DNA from: Dysgonomonas hofstadii
Lineage (GTDB): Bacteria > Bacteroidota > Bacteroidia > Bacteroidales > Dysgonomonadaceae
Direction: 5' to 3'
NCBI RefSeq assembly: GCF_014196915.1
Contig: NZ_JACIEP010000003.1
Location: 186,001-250,000, forward strand
DNA length: 64,000 nucleotides
Position 1 is the stretch's first letter. Every line of letters begins with the position of its first letter. Below, in pieces: positions 28,366 through 37,533 of this stretch. A model generated the notes under the pieces. The model was not told the origin of the DNA. It made no database searches and saw only the letters and a program-made list of their open reading frames with translations. The position numbers and the translations under genes are program-made.

Positions 28366-29590
28366 ATATATTGTTCTGATTATGAGCCTTATACTGTTCA
28401 AATTCATCTTTCGACCTGTTTATACAGTCTTCGATAGAAAGTCCATAGAAATAATTTCCCAATATATAGATCGAATTGTTTTGCCGGGCATCTGATATTT
28501 GCTTATCTATATGGAGATGTTGCATCCGGACTGATGGCAACAAGTGCTCTGTAATCGATTGTTCAACAATGTCTTGTCTATTGATTTCTAAAACCTTACA
28601 AATAAGCTCTGATTTTTCATCATCTGTTTTCTTTCCCTTCTCAAAATGAAAGGTAAAACTGCGGTATCTGTCATCATCTACTGTATCACGTGACACGGCA
28701 GACATAAATTCGTCAGATAATGAAATGATTCCGGCTACGGGTTTTATCTTCAGCTTTTCCTTCAGGATTATTACGTTCAATGATTCGGAACTAAATGATG
28801 GAATCGACCCCAAAAGATTACTTAAGTCTGATTCTATATTGATTAGCAATTTTGAGTCTGTTTGAGGATTACATGCCAATGCTATATTTTTAGTTTGGTA
28901 TATTTCGCCGTTTTTCGTTTCTATAATATACAAAGAATCCTGTTTCTCAATGGAAATGGAGATAACTTCCGAATTTGTTTTTACATTTAGTTTGTTTTTT
29001 TCAATTACAGTTTTTATAAATGAAGATAAACCGTTTTTCAGTGAATATTTCCTGGGAAATTCTTTGTATCTGTCTTTTCTGTGTTTCAGGAATATTTCGG
29101 CAGGGTAATCGTCAGCAGGTTGGCAAATTACAGCACGGAATGCATTGGTAAACAATTTATTATAATTTTTACTACCGAAAATAGGACAAAAATACTCCTT
29201 TACGGTTTTGCTTGATTTATCTTTATTGGCAAAGAGTATTTTCGGTATACTTAAAATGCAGGATAGTATAGATATTCCTGAGGAAATACTTTTTATTTTG
29301 TTATCATAAAGCACATAACTTACCTTATTTAATAGCTGAACTTTATCTTCTGCTTTTATATCTTTTAATATTGACAAGAAACTGGTGTATGAGTTGTAGC
29401 AGGTATGTGAGCCTAGTTCCCGCCAGTATTGTTCATCCTGATTGGATGACAAGGAATGAATCTGCCCTCCTGCCCTGCCGTCTTTTTCCAATATCAATAT
29501 ATTCTGATCGATGGATGTAAGGTAATGGGCAAATGAAATTCCGCTGATTCCTGCTCCTATAATTATACAGTCATATATATATTTATCCAT
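28364..29590 (-). CDS. FAD-dependent amine-oxidase-fold protein, protoporphyrinogen-oxidase-like
   Basis: A protein of 408 residues from the ATG at 29590; a further 17 codons upstream lack family character. The N-terminus DCIIIGAGISGISFAHYL plus ILEKDGRAGGQIHS is the Rossmann FAD site of the amine-oxidase/HemY group. A GSHTCYNSYTSFLSIL segment, YFCPIFGSKNYNKLFTNAF and KYSLKNGLSSFIKTV follow the order seen in protoporphyrinogen oxidases, and a C-terminal NYFYGLSIEDCINRS closes the flavin site. Divergence from an operon that includes hemN supports a role in oxidising a porphyrinogen. Other amine-oxidase substrates remain possible. Confidence 0.65.
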   Translation of the reverse strand: MDKYIYDCIIIGAGISGISFAHYLTSIDQNILILEKDGRAGGQIHSLSSNQDEQYWRELGSHTCYNSYTSFLSILKDIKAEDKVQLLNKVSYVLYDNKIKSISSGISILSCILSIPKILFANKDKSSKTVKEYFCPIFGSKNYNKLFTNAFRAVICQPADDYPAEIFLKHRKDRYKEFPRKYSLKNGLSSFIKTVIEKNKLNVKTNSEVISISIEKQDSLYIIETKNGEIYQTKNIALACNPQTDSKLLINIESDLSNLLGSIPSFSSESLNVIILKEKLKIKPVAGIISLSDEFMSAVSRDTVDDDRYRSFTFHFEKGKKTDDEKSELICKVLEINRQDIVEQSITEHLLPSVRMQHLHIDKQISDARQNNSIYILGNYFYGLSIEDCINRSKDEFEQYKAHNQNNI

Positions 29591-29659
29591 ATTAAATTTT
29601 AAGCAATAAATAGTATTTAATGATTTGAAATTTAGTAACAAAATAATGCAAATACCATC

Positions 29660-29746
29660 TTTGTCATTTTGAACGGAGTAAATTGAAAATCGGCGGAGCC
29701 AAAAATCTCATGGAAACGAGATGCTTCCTGTCGTCAGCATGACAAA
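29660..29746. repeat. Imperfect palindromic repeat (relative of 9547-9620)
   Basis: The left arm starts TTTGTCATTTTGAACGGAGT and the right arm ends with its near complement, GTCAGCATGACAAA. An inner ATCTCATGGAAACGAGAT hairpin forms the tip. The outer bases and the AATCTC...GAGATG core match the element at 9547-9620, so both belong to one dispersed family. Confidence 0.65.
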
Positions 29747-29938
29747 TAGAAACTATAAAAAGGTCTGCGACCTCAAAGATACTCTATTATCATATATTTC
29801 CTGCACTTTTTTTAATGCATAAAATTTTTAGATATAAACTGTAATCTATGTTACAAAATATTTTTTTTCTTCTTCGTATTTTAGTTAAAAATTAATGAAA
29901 AGTCCTTTGTGTAAACGAAATATCACTACATCTAGTGA

Positions 29939-29969
29939 TTGATTTCAAACATGGCTTTCTTTAATTTTG
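29939..29969 (+). promoter_or_regulatory. Promoter of the TonB receptor-MFS-hemN operon
   Basis: TTG (29939-29941), 20 bp, then TAATTTTG (29962-29969). The predicted leader is about 24 nt to the ATG at 30000. I see no Fur-like box. Confidence 0.6.
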
Positions 29970-29999
29970 CATGGCAACTAAAAACTATAATAATCATAT

Positions 30000-32096
30000 A
30001 TGTATCGTAACAAAGTTCGTTTGCTAATCTTATTTCTATCTGTCATTATATTTAAGGTACATGCTGATGATGTTCCCCATGAAAGCGACTCTGTTATAAT
30101 GAGATATACAGCTAATGAAGTCGTTGTCGAATCTTTTAAGCAAAACAATAAACTGTATATACAGCCAGTCTCTGCAACATTATTGTCTGCACGGGAAATA
30201 AAAGAAAGCAATATACTTAATATAAAAGATATCACAGGGCTTATCCCCAATCTGTATATGCCCGATTACGGATCGAAAATGACCTCTCCTGTTTTTATCA
30301 GAGGTATCGGTGCGGCAAAGGATGCCCCTTCAGTCGGATTATATGTTGATGGTGTGCCATATTTTGACAGGTCAACTTTCGATTTCAATATAAATGATGT
30401 AGATCGTATTGAAGTCCTGAGAGGGCCACAAGGCACAATCTATGGACGAAATACAATGGGTGGGATAATTAATGTATATACCAAGTCACCGTTCAAGTAT
30501 AAAGGAACGAATCTTAGTCTTTCGGCAGGAAATCACAATAATTATCAAGGAGGCTTGTCGCATTATGGTAATATAGATAACAAACTGGGATATTCTTTTT
30601 CGGCTAATTATATACACTCGGGCGGCTTTTTTAAAAACGTGTCTACTAATAAAAAAGCTGACCCTATTGATGCCGTATCGCTTAGAGGAAAGCTTAGCTG
30701 GCGCATACAACCACGGCTGACCGCACATTTGATTCTTGCATATGAATATTCTGACCAGGATGGTTATCCTTACAGGCTTTATGATAAGGAGAGCAGAAAG
30801 ATGGAAAATATAGATTATAATTCGCCAAGCTTTTACCGCCGCAACATGTCTACCAATGGACTAAACATTGAATATGTGACAGACAATTTTAAACTGGGCT
30901 CGCAAACTTCTTTTCAGTTTTTTGACGGGAAACAGGGATTAGATCAGGATTTTTCTCCTCTGGATAATTATTATGTGGATTTTTATCACCGCCAGCAAAT
31001 GTATTCACAGGAGTTCAATATCAAGTCTATAAAAGACAGTCGATATGAATGGCAATTCGGACTCTTCGGATTTTACCAGAATTATTTCCAGACAAATTAT
31101 ACAGATATTCGCACAACAGGTGGATATGCAATACAAAATGTGAAAAATCCTACAGGTGGTTTTGCTGCCTACCATCAGTCCACGTTAAACGATTTATTTG
31201 TAAAAGGGCTATCTGCGACTATTGGTATTCGTTTCGACTGGGAAAAAACCAAACTAACATACGAGAGCCTTAGCTCTAGTTCAACGTCTGATGAAGATCC
31301 TTATATAGATGATATATCGTTCTCACAAATAAGCCCTAAAGTATCTCTGCAATATTTTTTCGGAAAAGAAGGTATTGCTTACCTTTCTGTAAGCAGAGGA
31401 TACAAAACCGGAGGATTTAACAGTACAGCATATCCAAAAGAGCCAAAAGAAGACTGGACTTTCGAGCCCGAGCATAGCTGGTCATACGAGACAGGTGCTA
31501 AATCTGTTTTTTTCAACAACCTGCTATCCCTCGATCTCTCTTTATTCTATATTGACTGGCGCGATCAGCAGATATTCCAACCAAAAGAGGCTTCTACAGG
31601 CTATAAGATACGAAATGCAGGTAAGTCATCTAGTAAAGGGCTGGAACTGGCAATGCAGGTGAATCCGATGAAGAACCTTAACTTTCAATTGTCTTACGGA
31701 TATACCAATGCTAAATATAAAGACTACAAAAGCGGTGATTTGGTTTACGACAGAAATTACCTGATAATGGTTCCCCGTCATACACTCAATTTATCAGGAA
31801 ACTACACGCTAACACTTAAAAACTTCTGGTTCGAAGATATTATATTCAATGCCGGATATACAGGCGTCGGCAAAATTTATTGGAATGACGAAAATGATGT
31901 TGTACAGCCATTTTACAGTCTTGTAAACGGAAAGGTGTCATTTGCCAGGAAGAATTTTTCGATTGACTTATGGACGAAAAACATTGGCAACACCAGTTAT
32001 ATTTCTTACTATTTTTCGATGACAAACGGGACAAAACATTTAGTACAAAAAGGGCGTCCTTTTACCTGTGGTGTCAATATGAACCTTAAATTCTGA
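30000..32096 (+). CDS. TonB-dependent outer membrane receptor
   Basis: A 698-residue receptor of the siderophore/vitamin type, without the carboxypeptidase-regulatory N-domain or SusC features. After the signal peptide (KVHAD) comes a plug with SPVFIRGIGAAKDAPSVGLY, DGVPYFDRS and VEVLRGPQG-like RIEVLRGPQGTIYGRNTMGG, then the barrel, with GYKTGGFNST and a C-terminal strand ending in Phe. It is shorter than SusC (about 1000) and has no SusD partner. It is two bases from the next gene, an MFS carrier, with hemN third. The ligand is therefore likely iron, haem or a porphyrin. Confidence 0.88.
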   Translation: MYRNKVRLLILFLSVIIFKVHADDVPHESDSVIMRYTANEVVVESFKQNNKLYIQPVSATLLSAREIKESNILNIKDITGLIPNLYMPDYGSKMTSPVFIRGIGAAKDAPSVGLYVDGVPYFDRSTFDFNINDVDRIEVLRGPQGTIYGRNTMGGIINVYTKSPFKYKGTNLSLSAGNHNNYQGGLSHYGNIDNKLGYSFSANYIHSGGFFKNVSTNKKADPIDAVSLRGKLSWRIQPRLTAHLILAYEYSDQDGYPYRLYDKESRKMENIDYNSPSFYRRNMSTNGLNIEYVTDNFKLGSQTSFQFFDGKQGLDQDFSPLDNYYVDFYHRQQMYSQEFNIKSIKDSRYEWQFGLFGFYQNYFQTNYTDIRTTGGYAIQNVKNPTGGFAAYHQSTLNDLFVKGLSATIGIRFDWEKTKLTYESLSSSSTSDEDPYIDDISFSQISPKVSLQYFFGKEGIAYLSVSRGYKTGGFNSTAYPKEPKEDWTFEPEHSWSYETGAKSVFFNNLLSLDLSLFYIDWRDQQIFQPKEASTGYKIRNAGKSSSKGLELAMQVNPMKNLNFQLSYGYTNAKYKDYKSGDLVYDRNYLIMVPRHTLNLSGNYTLTLKNFWFEDIIFNAGYTGVGKIYWNDENDVVQPFYSLVNGKVSFARKNFSIDLWTKNIGNTSYISYYFSMTNGTKHLVQKGRPFTCGVNMNLKF

Positions 32097-32098
32097 CT

Positions 32099-33343
32099 AT
32101 GGCTGACTTTCAAAAAGGTGGGAGATTATTTACATTCTTTTGCTTGTATATAGCACAGAAGATACCAATGAGCTTTTTTTCAACGGTAATTCCCGTGATC
32201 ATGCGTCAACAGAATTTCTCACTCGAGACAATAGGTCTGCTACAGTTGCTGAAACTACCATGGATACTTAAATTCCTGTGGTCACCTGTTGTCGATCGCA
32301 ATACGCATAAGTTAAGTGATTTTAAAACCTGGATATTTTCTTCCGAACTGATCTACGCCTGCATAATATTTTCCATCGCGTTTCTCGATCTAAGTGTCAC
32401 TCCGCATCTTATTATCGGATTGGTCGTTGTGGCATTTATTGCATCTGCCACACAGGATATTGCGACTGATGCACTGGCCGTTATATCTTTTAGTAAAAAG
32501 GATAAAAGCCTGGTGAACAGTATGCAGTCGATGGGAGGTTTTGCCGGGACTATGATTGGTAGCGGACTGTTACTCTTGCTTTACAATAAAATGGGTTGGG
32601 GAAGCCTTCTACCCTATCTTGCCCTGTTTGTAATAATTGCCGTGATACCTCTTATATTCTTTAAAACAGATAATAAAGATGGTATCGTCAAACCAAAATT
32701 GCAGGCAAAACCAACATTGAACGACTTCTCTGGATTCTTTAAGCAAAAGGGTATCTGGAAACAGGTTATATTCCTGTTCTTTTATTATGCCGGATTGATA
32801 GGTGTACTGGCCATGCTTAAGCCCATGCTTGTAGATTATGGCTATAGTATGAGGGATATAGGCATTATGTCGGGGATTGTGGGTACATCGATAGGCTGTC
32901 TGGCATCGTTCGGCGGTGGATTTGTAGTAAGGAAACTGGGCAGGCATACTTCGAGAATCTTATTTGCAGTCTGTACTCTGATCACTACTATTTACTTTTG
33001 TCTGTTGATCAATATTATACCTGTAAATATAGCTACCCTGCATCTTGGTATATCCTTGTTGTGGGCCAGCTATGGAATGTCTGTGATTGTAGTATATACT
33101 ACGGCTATGGACTGTGTGCGTCCCGGATATGAAGGTACAGATTTCACGATACAGACAGTTATAACCCATCTTAGTGGTATTATAATCGGTGTGAGTTCAG
33201 GTAAAATTGCGGCTATGGTTACTTACAAGGGCCTGTTTATGGTAGAGGCCTGTATTGCCGCTGTATCGTTACTTTTTATATTATTTGCATTTAAGTTGAA
33301 AGCTCCAAAAGAAGAATACGATGAAACAAGAATTACTGAATAA
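32099..33343 (+). CDS. MFS transporter, FptX/RhtX- or AmpG-like
   Basis: A 414-residue inner-membrane carrier with about twelve hydrophobic segments. LKLPWILKFLWSPVVDR (about 48-64) and ATQDIATDALAV (about 115-127) are motifs of the AmpG-like MFS branch that includes the siderophore importers RhtX and FptX. Placement between a TonB receptor and hemN, with a 2-bp gap before and a 23-bp overlap after, suggests it moves the receptor's ligand from periplasm to cytoplasm. AmpG itself (muropeptide import) is less likely in this setting. Confidence 0.8.
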   Translation: MADFQKGGRLFTFFCLYIAQKIPMSFFSTVIPVIMRQQNFSLETIGLLQLLKLPWILKFLWSPVVDRNTHKLSDFKTWIFSSELIYACIIFSIAFLDLSVTPHLIIGLVVVAFIASATQDIATDALAVISFSKKDKSLVNSMQSMGGFAGTMIGSGLLLLLYNKMGWGSLLPYLALFVIIAVIPLIFFKTDNKDGIVKPKLQAKPTLNDFSGFFKQKGIWKQVIFLFFYYAGLIGVLAMLKPMLVDYGYSMRDIGIMSGIVGTSIGCLASFGGGFVVRKLGRHTSRILFAVCTLITTIYFCLLINIIPVNIATLHLGISLLWASYGMSVIVVYTTAMDCVRPGYEGTDFTIQTVITHLSGIIIGVSSGKIAAMVTYKGLFMVEACIAAVSLLFILFAFKLKAPKEEYDETRITE

Positions 33344-34688
33344 GTACAGCATACCTGTGCCCCGGTATACGAGTTATCCTCCTGCCAATTTTTTTAATGA
33401 TTCGTTTACATCCGATTCATACTGGGATGCTGTTGCTGAATCAAATAATCAGCATCCGGAACATATTTCATTTTATATACATATTCCCTTTTGTTATCAG
33501 TTATGCTATTATTGCGGATGTAATTCACAGTCTTTCAGGAGCGATGCCGTTACCAATAAGTATATAGAAGCATTGAAGAAAGAGATAAAGATGGTGCTTC
33601 CCCTACTCGACCACAACCGGAAAATTTCACAGATACATTATGGAGGTGGTACTCCCACCTCGCAGCCAGTATCTGTACTGAAAGAGATCAACCAGATACT
33701 TTTATCTGAATTCGACTGTATAGATAATCCCGAAATAGCGATAGAATGCCATCCCGGCTATATGGACGAACAATACTGGAAGGAACTCACAGATGCCGGA
33801 TTCAACCGGATTAGTATGGGAATACAGGACTTTAATCGGGATGTATTGAAAGTCGTTAATCGTAAGACTCCGCGATTACCTATCGAAGAAGCGGTTAAGA
33901 TCGTACGGGATAAAGGCCTGTCTTTGAATATGGATTTTATATATGGCCTTCCTTTGCAAACTTCCGAATCATTTGCCGCAACTATAGAAAAAGCAATAGA
34001 TTTAAAACCTGACCGCATTGTAACTTTCTCTTATGCGCATGTACCCTGGGTAAATGAATTGCAGAAAAAACTTGAATCGGCAGGGCTTCCCGACGTGGAG
34101 ACCAAGAACAATCAATATACGACTGCAAGGCAACTGCTTACCAGTGCAGGATATAAAACTATTGGTCTCGATCATTTCGTTCTACCCGGTGATGAATTAT
34201 ATAAAGTACTGATTACAAAAAAACTACATCGTAATTTTCAGGGATATTGCACCCGCCGCACTACCGGACAGGTTTATGCATTCGGAGTTACCGGCATCAG
34301 TCAACTTTCAACAGCATATAGCCAGAATACCAAGGATCTGGATACATATATATTTATGCTGGAAAAAGGGGAACTGCCTGTAGGTAAAGGATATATATTG
34401 AATGAAAATGAGCAGATTACCCGCACGGTGATTTCAGAATTGATGTGTAATTATACGATACACTGGAAGGAAATTGCCGACGAGCTCCATTTGACCGTCG
34501 GGAGAATTAAATCTGCTGTTAATTATAATACTAATACATTAACAGAGTTTGAAAAGGATGACATTATAGAATTCAATGAAGATACACTTTCCATCCTGCC
34601 CGATGCGACTCCTTTTGTACGCAATGTTGCCGCCTCATTCGACAGGCTTTTGGGTACAAGAGAAAACCGGTATTCCAAATCGATTTAA
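33321..34688 (+). CDS. hemN: Oxygen-independent coproporphyrinogen III oxidase
   Basis: Radical-SAM enzyme of 455 residues that decarboxylates coproporphyrinogen III to protoporphyrinogen IX. RYTSYPPANFF (15-25) is the HemN N-terminal motif. The cluster ligands are C58, C62 and C65 (CYQLCYYC), followed by C67. GGGTPT is at 108-113; GFNRISMGIQDF, YGLPLQT and the DHFVLPGDELYK and LHRNFQGYCTR stretches are HemN-specific, and the C-terminal domain is complete. This separates it from the shorter HemW and from HutW-type haem-degrading relatives. It overlaps the MFS gene by 23 bp and, tail to tail, the next gene by 4 bp. Confidence 0.92.
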   Translation: MKQELLNKYSIPVPRYTSYPPANFFNDSFTSDSYWDAVAESNNQHPEHISFYIHIPFCYQLCYYCGCNSQSFRSDAVTNKYIEALKKEIKMVLPLLDHNRKISQIHYGGGTPTSQPVSVLKEINQILLSEFDCIDNPEIAIECHPGYMDEQYWKELTDAGFNRISMGIQDFNRDVLKVVNRKTPRLPIEEAVKIVRDKGLSLNMDFIYGLPLQTSESFAATIEKAIDLKPDRIVTFSYAHVPWVNELQKKLESAGLPDVETKNNQYTTARQLLTSAGYKTIGLDHFVLPGDELYKVLITKKLHRNFQGYCTRRTTGQVYAFGVTGISQLSTAYSQNTKDLDTYIFMLEKGELPVGKGYILNENEQITRTVISELMCNYTIHWKEIADELHLTVGRIKSAVNYNTNTLTEFEKDDIIEFNEDTLSILPDATPFVRNVAASFDRLLGTRENRYSKSI

Positions 34689-35053
34689 GAATAAGTAATA
34701 ATTTCTGTAATAAAGAATACTAATATAGTAAGCAACAATGATGAAACGAACGATACCATCAATATTTTAATATTCTTTGCAAAAGTGCATATTACTGTTA
34801 CGATCAGAAGAATGAAATACAAGACGGCAAATATAAGATTAAAAATAGCTGATGAACTGGATGACATACGTCCTTCTATTACTCTATCATTTAATCCGTA
34901 TACATAACTATCTACGGCTTTGAATCCTGAATCGGCAAATCCCATAGCATGTTCATAGGCCAGGTAACCACATAATACCATTGTTAATATAGCAATTACC
35001 CAAAAACCGGTATTAGTTTTTTGTGTATAATATTTATTTTTTTCGTAATCCAT
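34685..35053 (-). CDS. Small membrane protein of unknown function
   Basis: A 122-residue protein with three membrane segments (about 18-37, 69-90 and 96-117) and a charged Tyr/Lys-rich N-terminus. No family is recognised. Its stop overlaps the convergent hemN stop by 4 bp, leaving no room for a terminator between them. Confidence 0.6.
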   Translation of the reverse strand: MDYEKNKYYTQKTNTGFWVIAILTMVLCGYLAYEHAMGFADSGFKAVDSYVYGLNDRVIEGRMSSSSSAIFNLIFAVLYFILLIVTVICTFAKNIKILMVSFVSSLLLTILVFFITEIITYS

Positions 35054-35068
35054 AAACCAATTTACACT

Positions 35069-35268
35069 TTATCTTTTCCGAACTGTATTTAAACCCTGTT
35101 TTTTCAGGGCAGCAACGTCCATACCCAGGATTTCATATTTATTTATTTCCTTTGCCAAATTTACATCATAATCCGTTTTTCCACTATCAAAAAAGGCTAA
35201 AAGTGTAATAACTTTAAGCCTTCTTTATGCATTTCCAGCAAACTTCGTATAATATGTGCCCTAAAAGC
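35069..35268 (-). pseudogene. Frameshifted gene remnant
   Basis: Two minus-strand reading frames continue one another across a shift near 35210-35218. The first reads AHIIRSLLEMHKEGLK. The second goes on VITLLAFFDSGKTDYDVNLA and later EINKYEILGMDVAALKKQ before a stop at 35069. Neither has its own start and both run into stops at the shift, so this looks like the 3' end of a decayed gene. The 'EMHKEGLKVITLLAFFD' style recalls the C-terminal part of CoxE-like vWA proteins, but that is only an impression. Confidence 0.4.
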
Positions 35269-35303
35269 CTAATAGCGGATCGTATTTTTTCTACCTTTAT
35301 TCA

Positions 35304-35708
35304 TCATGTCCAGAGTGATGTGATAAACATTGGCACTTTATCTTCTCCTGCTTCAAAGCCGCAATGCTCATAAAAGGCTGTTTCTTTTTCATATGCGATG
35401 AGCACAATACGCAGATATTCTTCATATCGGGCTTTGATCATGTTTACCAGTTCTTTACCAATACCCATTTTATGGTATTCCGGATTTATAAGTAAATAGT
35501 GGATATATGCCGTCATTATACCATCATCCAAAGCATTGATCAAACCAACAAGTTTATCACCGTCCCAAGCTGTGAAAACAGTTGACGAATTTTTCATTGC
35601 TACCACAAGCTTATTAGGATAATGTCCCGATGACCAGTCGACGGACAGAAATAAGTCCCGTAATTCTTCCGGACTAAATTCCTTAATATCTTTATATGTT
35701 ATATTCAT
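35304..35708 (-). CDS. GNAT-family N-acetyltransferase
   Basis: A protein of 134 residues from the ATG at 35708. A longer frame to 35750 would overlap the upstream gene and lacks family match. The GNAT core is complete: a beta-strand pair with WDGDKLVGLINAL, the acetyl-CoA site LLINPEYHKMGIGKELVNMI, and YEKETAFYEHCGFEAG. Relatives acetylate amines on small molecules or proteins; no substrate can be named. It is only 7 bp downstream of the GH32 gene, so probably the last gene of that transcript. Confidence 0.85.
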   Translation of the reverse strand: MNITYKDIKEFSPEELRDLFLSVDWSSGHYPNKLVVAMKNSSTVFTAWDGDKLVGLINALDDGIMTAYIHYLLINPEYHKMGIGKELVNMIKARYEEYLRIVLIAYEKETAFYEHCGFEAGEDKVPMFITSLWT

Positions 35709-35715
35709 AATTGTT

Positions 35716-37365
35716 TTATTGCCAGATAGATTTAACTGAAAATACTTCAAGGTTTTTAACCTCTATTCTATTACCCCTGAAACGGAAACCTTCTTTGTTG
35801 TCATTATGGGCTTTTCGTTCCATTGAATAAGAGTAGACACCGCCGTCAATAAATACTTCAATAGAAGTCCGGTCAATAAAGATGTCTGCTGTTAGTTCCA
35901 TGCTTGTCATATCCTGAGGTGAATAGAAGACACCATTAATTGTGTTTGCATTCATGTCGTAGTCGATAATACGCTGTCCGAAAAGCCTGAGACCGGCACT
36001 TGTGGCATGTGATAGTTTGATCGTCGTTCTTATCCTTAAAACGTCAGCATCGTTATATTCTTTGAGCTTGTCATTCGCTTCGTCGGACGAAAGCGAAGTC
36101 CATTTACCGGCAGGAGTGAACAATCTTTCGGTTTCTTGCACCGGATTATTAAATAACCTTACCTCCTCTTTAGTTGTGCGTAATGATAATTCGGTAGGCA
36201 ACATCATCATTCCGTTGAAAGGCATTCCCGGGTGAGAGATACGCCCCCATCCTATCTGTATACGTCTGCCATCGCTGTCAGGTATATTTGTGTAAGTCTG
36301 TGCGGCATATATGCTTCCACGCGTATAAAAATATTTTCCCGCTTCGGGTGTAAAGACCTTTCCATCGAAAGAACCGATCATATATGTGCCGGTAGCACCA
36401 TACATTACCCATTTTTTATTGTTTTTATTTCCATCGACAGGCAGTTCGAATAATTCGGGACATTCCCAGAATCCGGTTATATGACTCTCGTATTTCCAGT
36501 CTTTCAGATTGTCAGAGGTGTATATAGAATGTCCGTCGCGTTCGTTTAGCACCATTACCCAATTATTCCCTGGTTTGTACCAGAATACTTTTGGGTCACG
36601 TGTATCCCTGCTGTTCCATATTTCTTTGGAATCTATCACCGGATTTTTATCATATTTGATGAATGTACGCCCTTTGTCGAGGCTGTAGGCAACACATTGT
36701 GTCTGTCTGTCACCATTTTCGGCTGTGTAAATAACCACCATCGCCGGAGTATTTCCTTTATTGAATCCGGCCGTATTATCGTAATCGATGACTGCTGAAC
36801 CCGAAAACATGGTGCCATGCTCATCAGGATAGAGGGCTACAGGTAATTCTTCCCAATGTATGAGGTCTTTGCTTACGGCATGCCCCCAATGCATATTTTC
36901 CCAATCGCGTTCATATGGATTGTATTGATAATACAAATGGTATTCCCCATCAAGGTAAACCAATCCGTTCGGATCGTTGATCCAGCCTCGCTTTGTTGTA
37001 AAGTGATATTGTGGGCGGTTTTCTTCCTTGTATATATTTTCCTGTCCTTCTATTTTATCGTCCTGGTAAATTTTGCTTAATCCCGTATTATTACCTTCAT
37101 AACTGATCTTTATTGTCTTGCCGATGTATGCCGACACATCGCAAAACACCCAATACTCTGCTTCGTCCGGAGCCAGGCGGATAACAAAAGACCGTTCCTT
37201 TTTACCATCAACACTGATAGACATGCGTGCTCTGTCCACTTTATGGGAAACGGGAATATTCAAATATTTTTTAGAAATCTTTATTTCTATTTCGCCGGCA
37301 TACGTATGCAGACAATTAGACAGGATAAAAAAGAAGAATAAGAGTTTCTTGATGTTCAGATTCAT
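35716..37365 (-). CDS. Secreted GH32 fructan hydrolase (levanase/inulinase/invertase type)
   Basis: A 549-residue exported enzyme (signal peptide to TYAGE). An N-terminal beta domain of about 90 residues, like that on Bacteroides levanases, precedes the five-bladed GH32 propeller: WINDPNG (128-134, nucleophile Asp131), FSGSAV, TRDPKV (Asp257, transition-state stabiliser) and FWECPELF (acid/base Glu301). A C-terminal beta-sandwich follows (DIFIDRTSIEVFIDGG). It should release fructose from fructans or sucrose outside the cytoplasm. No SusC/SusD pair, fructokinase or hybrid two-component sensor lies beside it, so it is not within a typical fructan locus. Confidence 0.9.
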   Translation of the reverse strand: MNLNIKKLLFFFFILSNCLHTYAGEIEIKISKKYLNIPVSHKVDRARMSISVDGKKERSFVIRLAPDEAEYWVFCDVSAYIGKTIKISYEGNNTGLSKIYQDDKIEGQENIYKEENRPQYHFTTKRGWINDPNGLVYLDGEYHLYYQYNPYERDWENMHWGHAVSKDLIHWEELPVALYPDEHGTMFSGSAVIDYDNTAGFNKGNTPAMVVIYTAENGDRQTQCVAYSLDKGRTFIKYDKNPVIDSKEIWNSRDTRDPKVFWYKPGNNWVMVLNERDGHSIYTSDNLKDWKYESHITGFWECPELFELPVDGNKNNKKWVMYGATGTYMIGSFDGKVFTPEAGKYFYTRGSIYAAQTYTNIPDSDGRRIQIGWGRISHPGMPFNGMMMLPTELSLRTTKEEVRLFNNPVQETERLFTPAGKWTSLSSDEANDKLKEYNDADVLRIRTTIKLSHATSAGLRLFGQRIIDYDMNANTINGVFYSPQDMTSMELTADIFIDRTSIEVFIDGGVYSYSMERKAHNDNKEGFRFRGNRIEVKNLEVFSVKSIWQ

Positions 37366-37533
37366 AGGTTATATTTTTTTATAATGTGTTTATGCTACAA
37401 ATAAAAACAATACAGATTATTTCTAAGATTAACTTAGGGTTATAAACAGGTTATTATTCTGCATTTGCCATTAACTATGTCTGATTTTGCCTGAAAATTC
37501 GCATTATTTACTTATTCTTTAAAAGGGTTTCAT

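Larger units (their letters stand above)
29591..29999. other. Divergent spacer between FAD oxidase and TonB receptor
   Basis: 409 bp without a gene. It holds the palindromic repeat at 29660-29746 and the promoter of the receptor operon. The rest is AT-rich and unremarkable. Confidence 0.6.

Noticed and set aside
33321-34688. Haem-degrading radical-SAM enzyme (HutW/ChuW type)
   Set aside because: RYTSYP, CX3CX2CxC, the LHRNFQGYCTR stretch and the full C-terminal domain are those of HemN.
35304-35750. Longer acetyltransferase start at 35750
   Set aside because: It would overlap the GH32 stop codon. The ATG at 35708 begins the conserved part.
34685-37365. Fructan utilisation locus
   Set aside because: Only one GH32 enzyme is present, without SusC/SusD, fructokinase, transporter or sensor.
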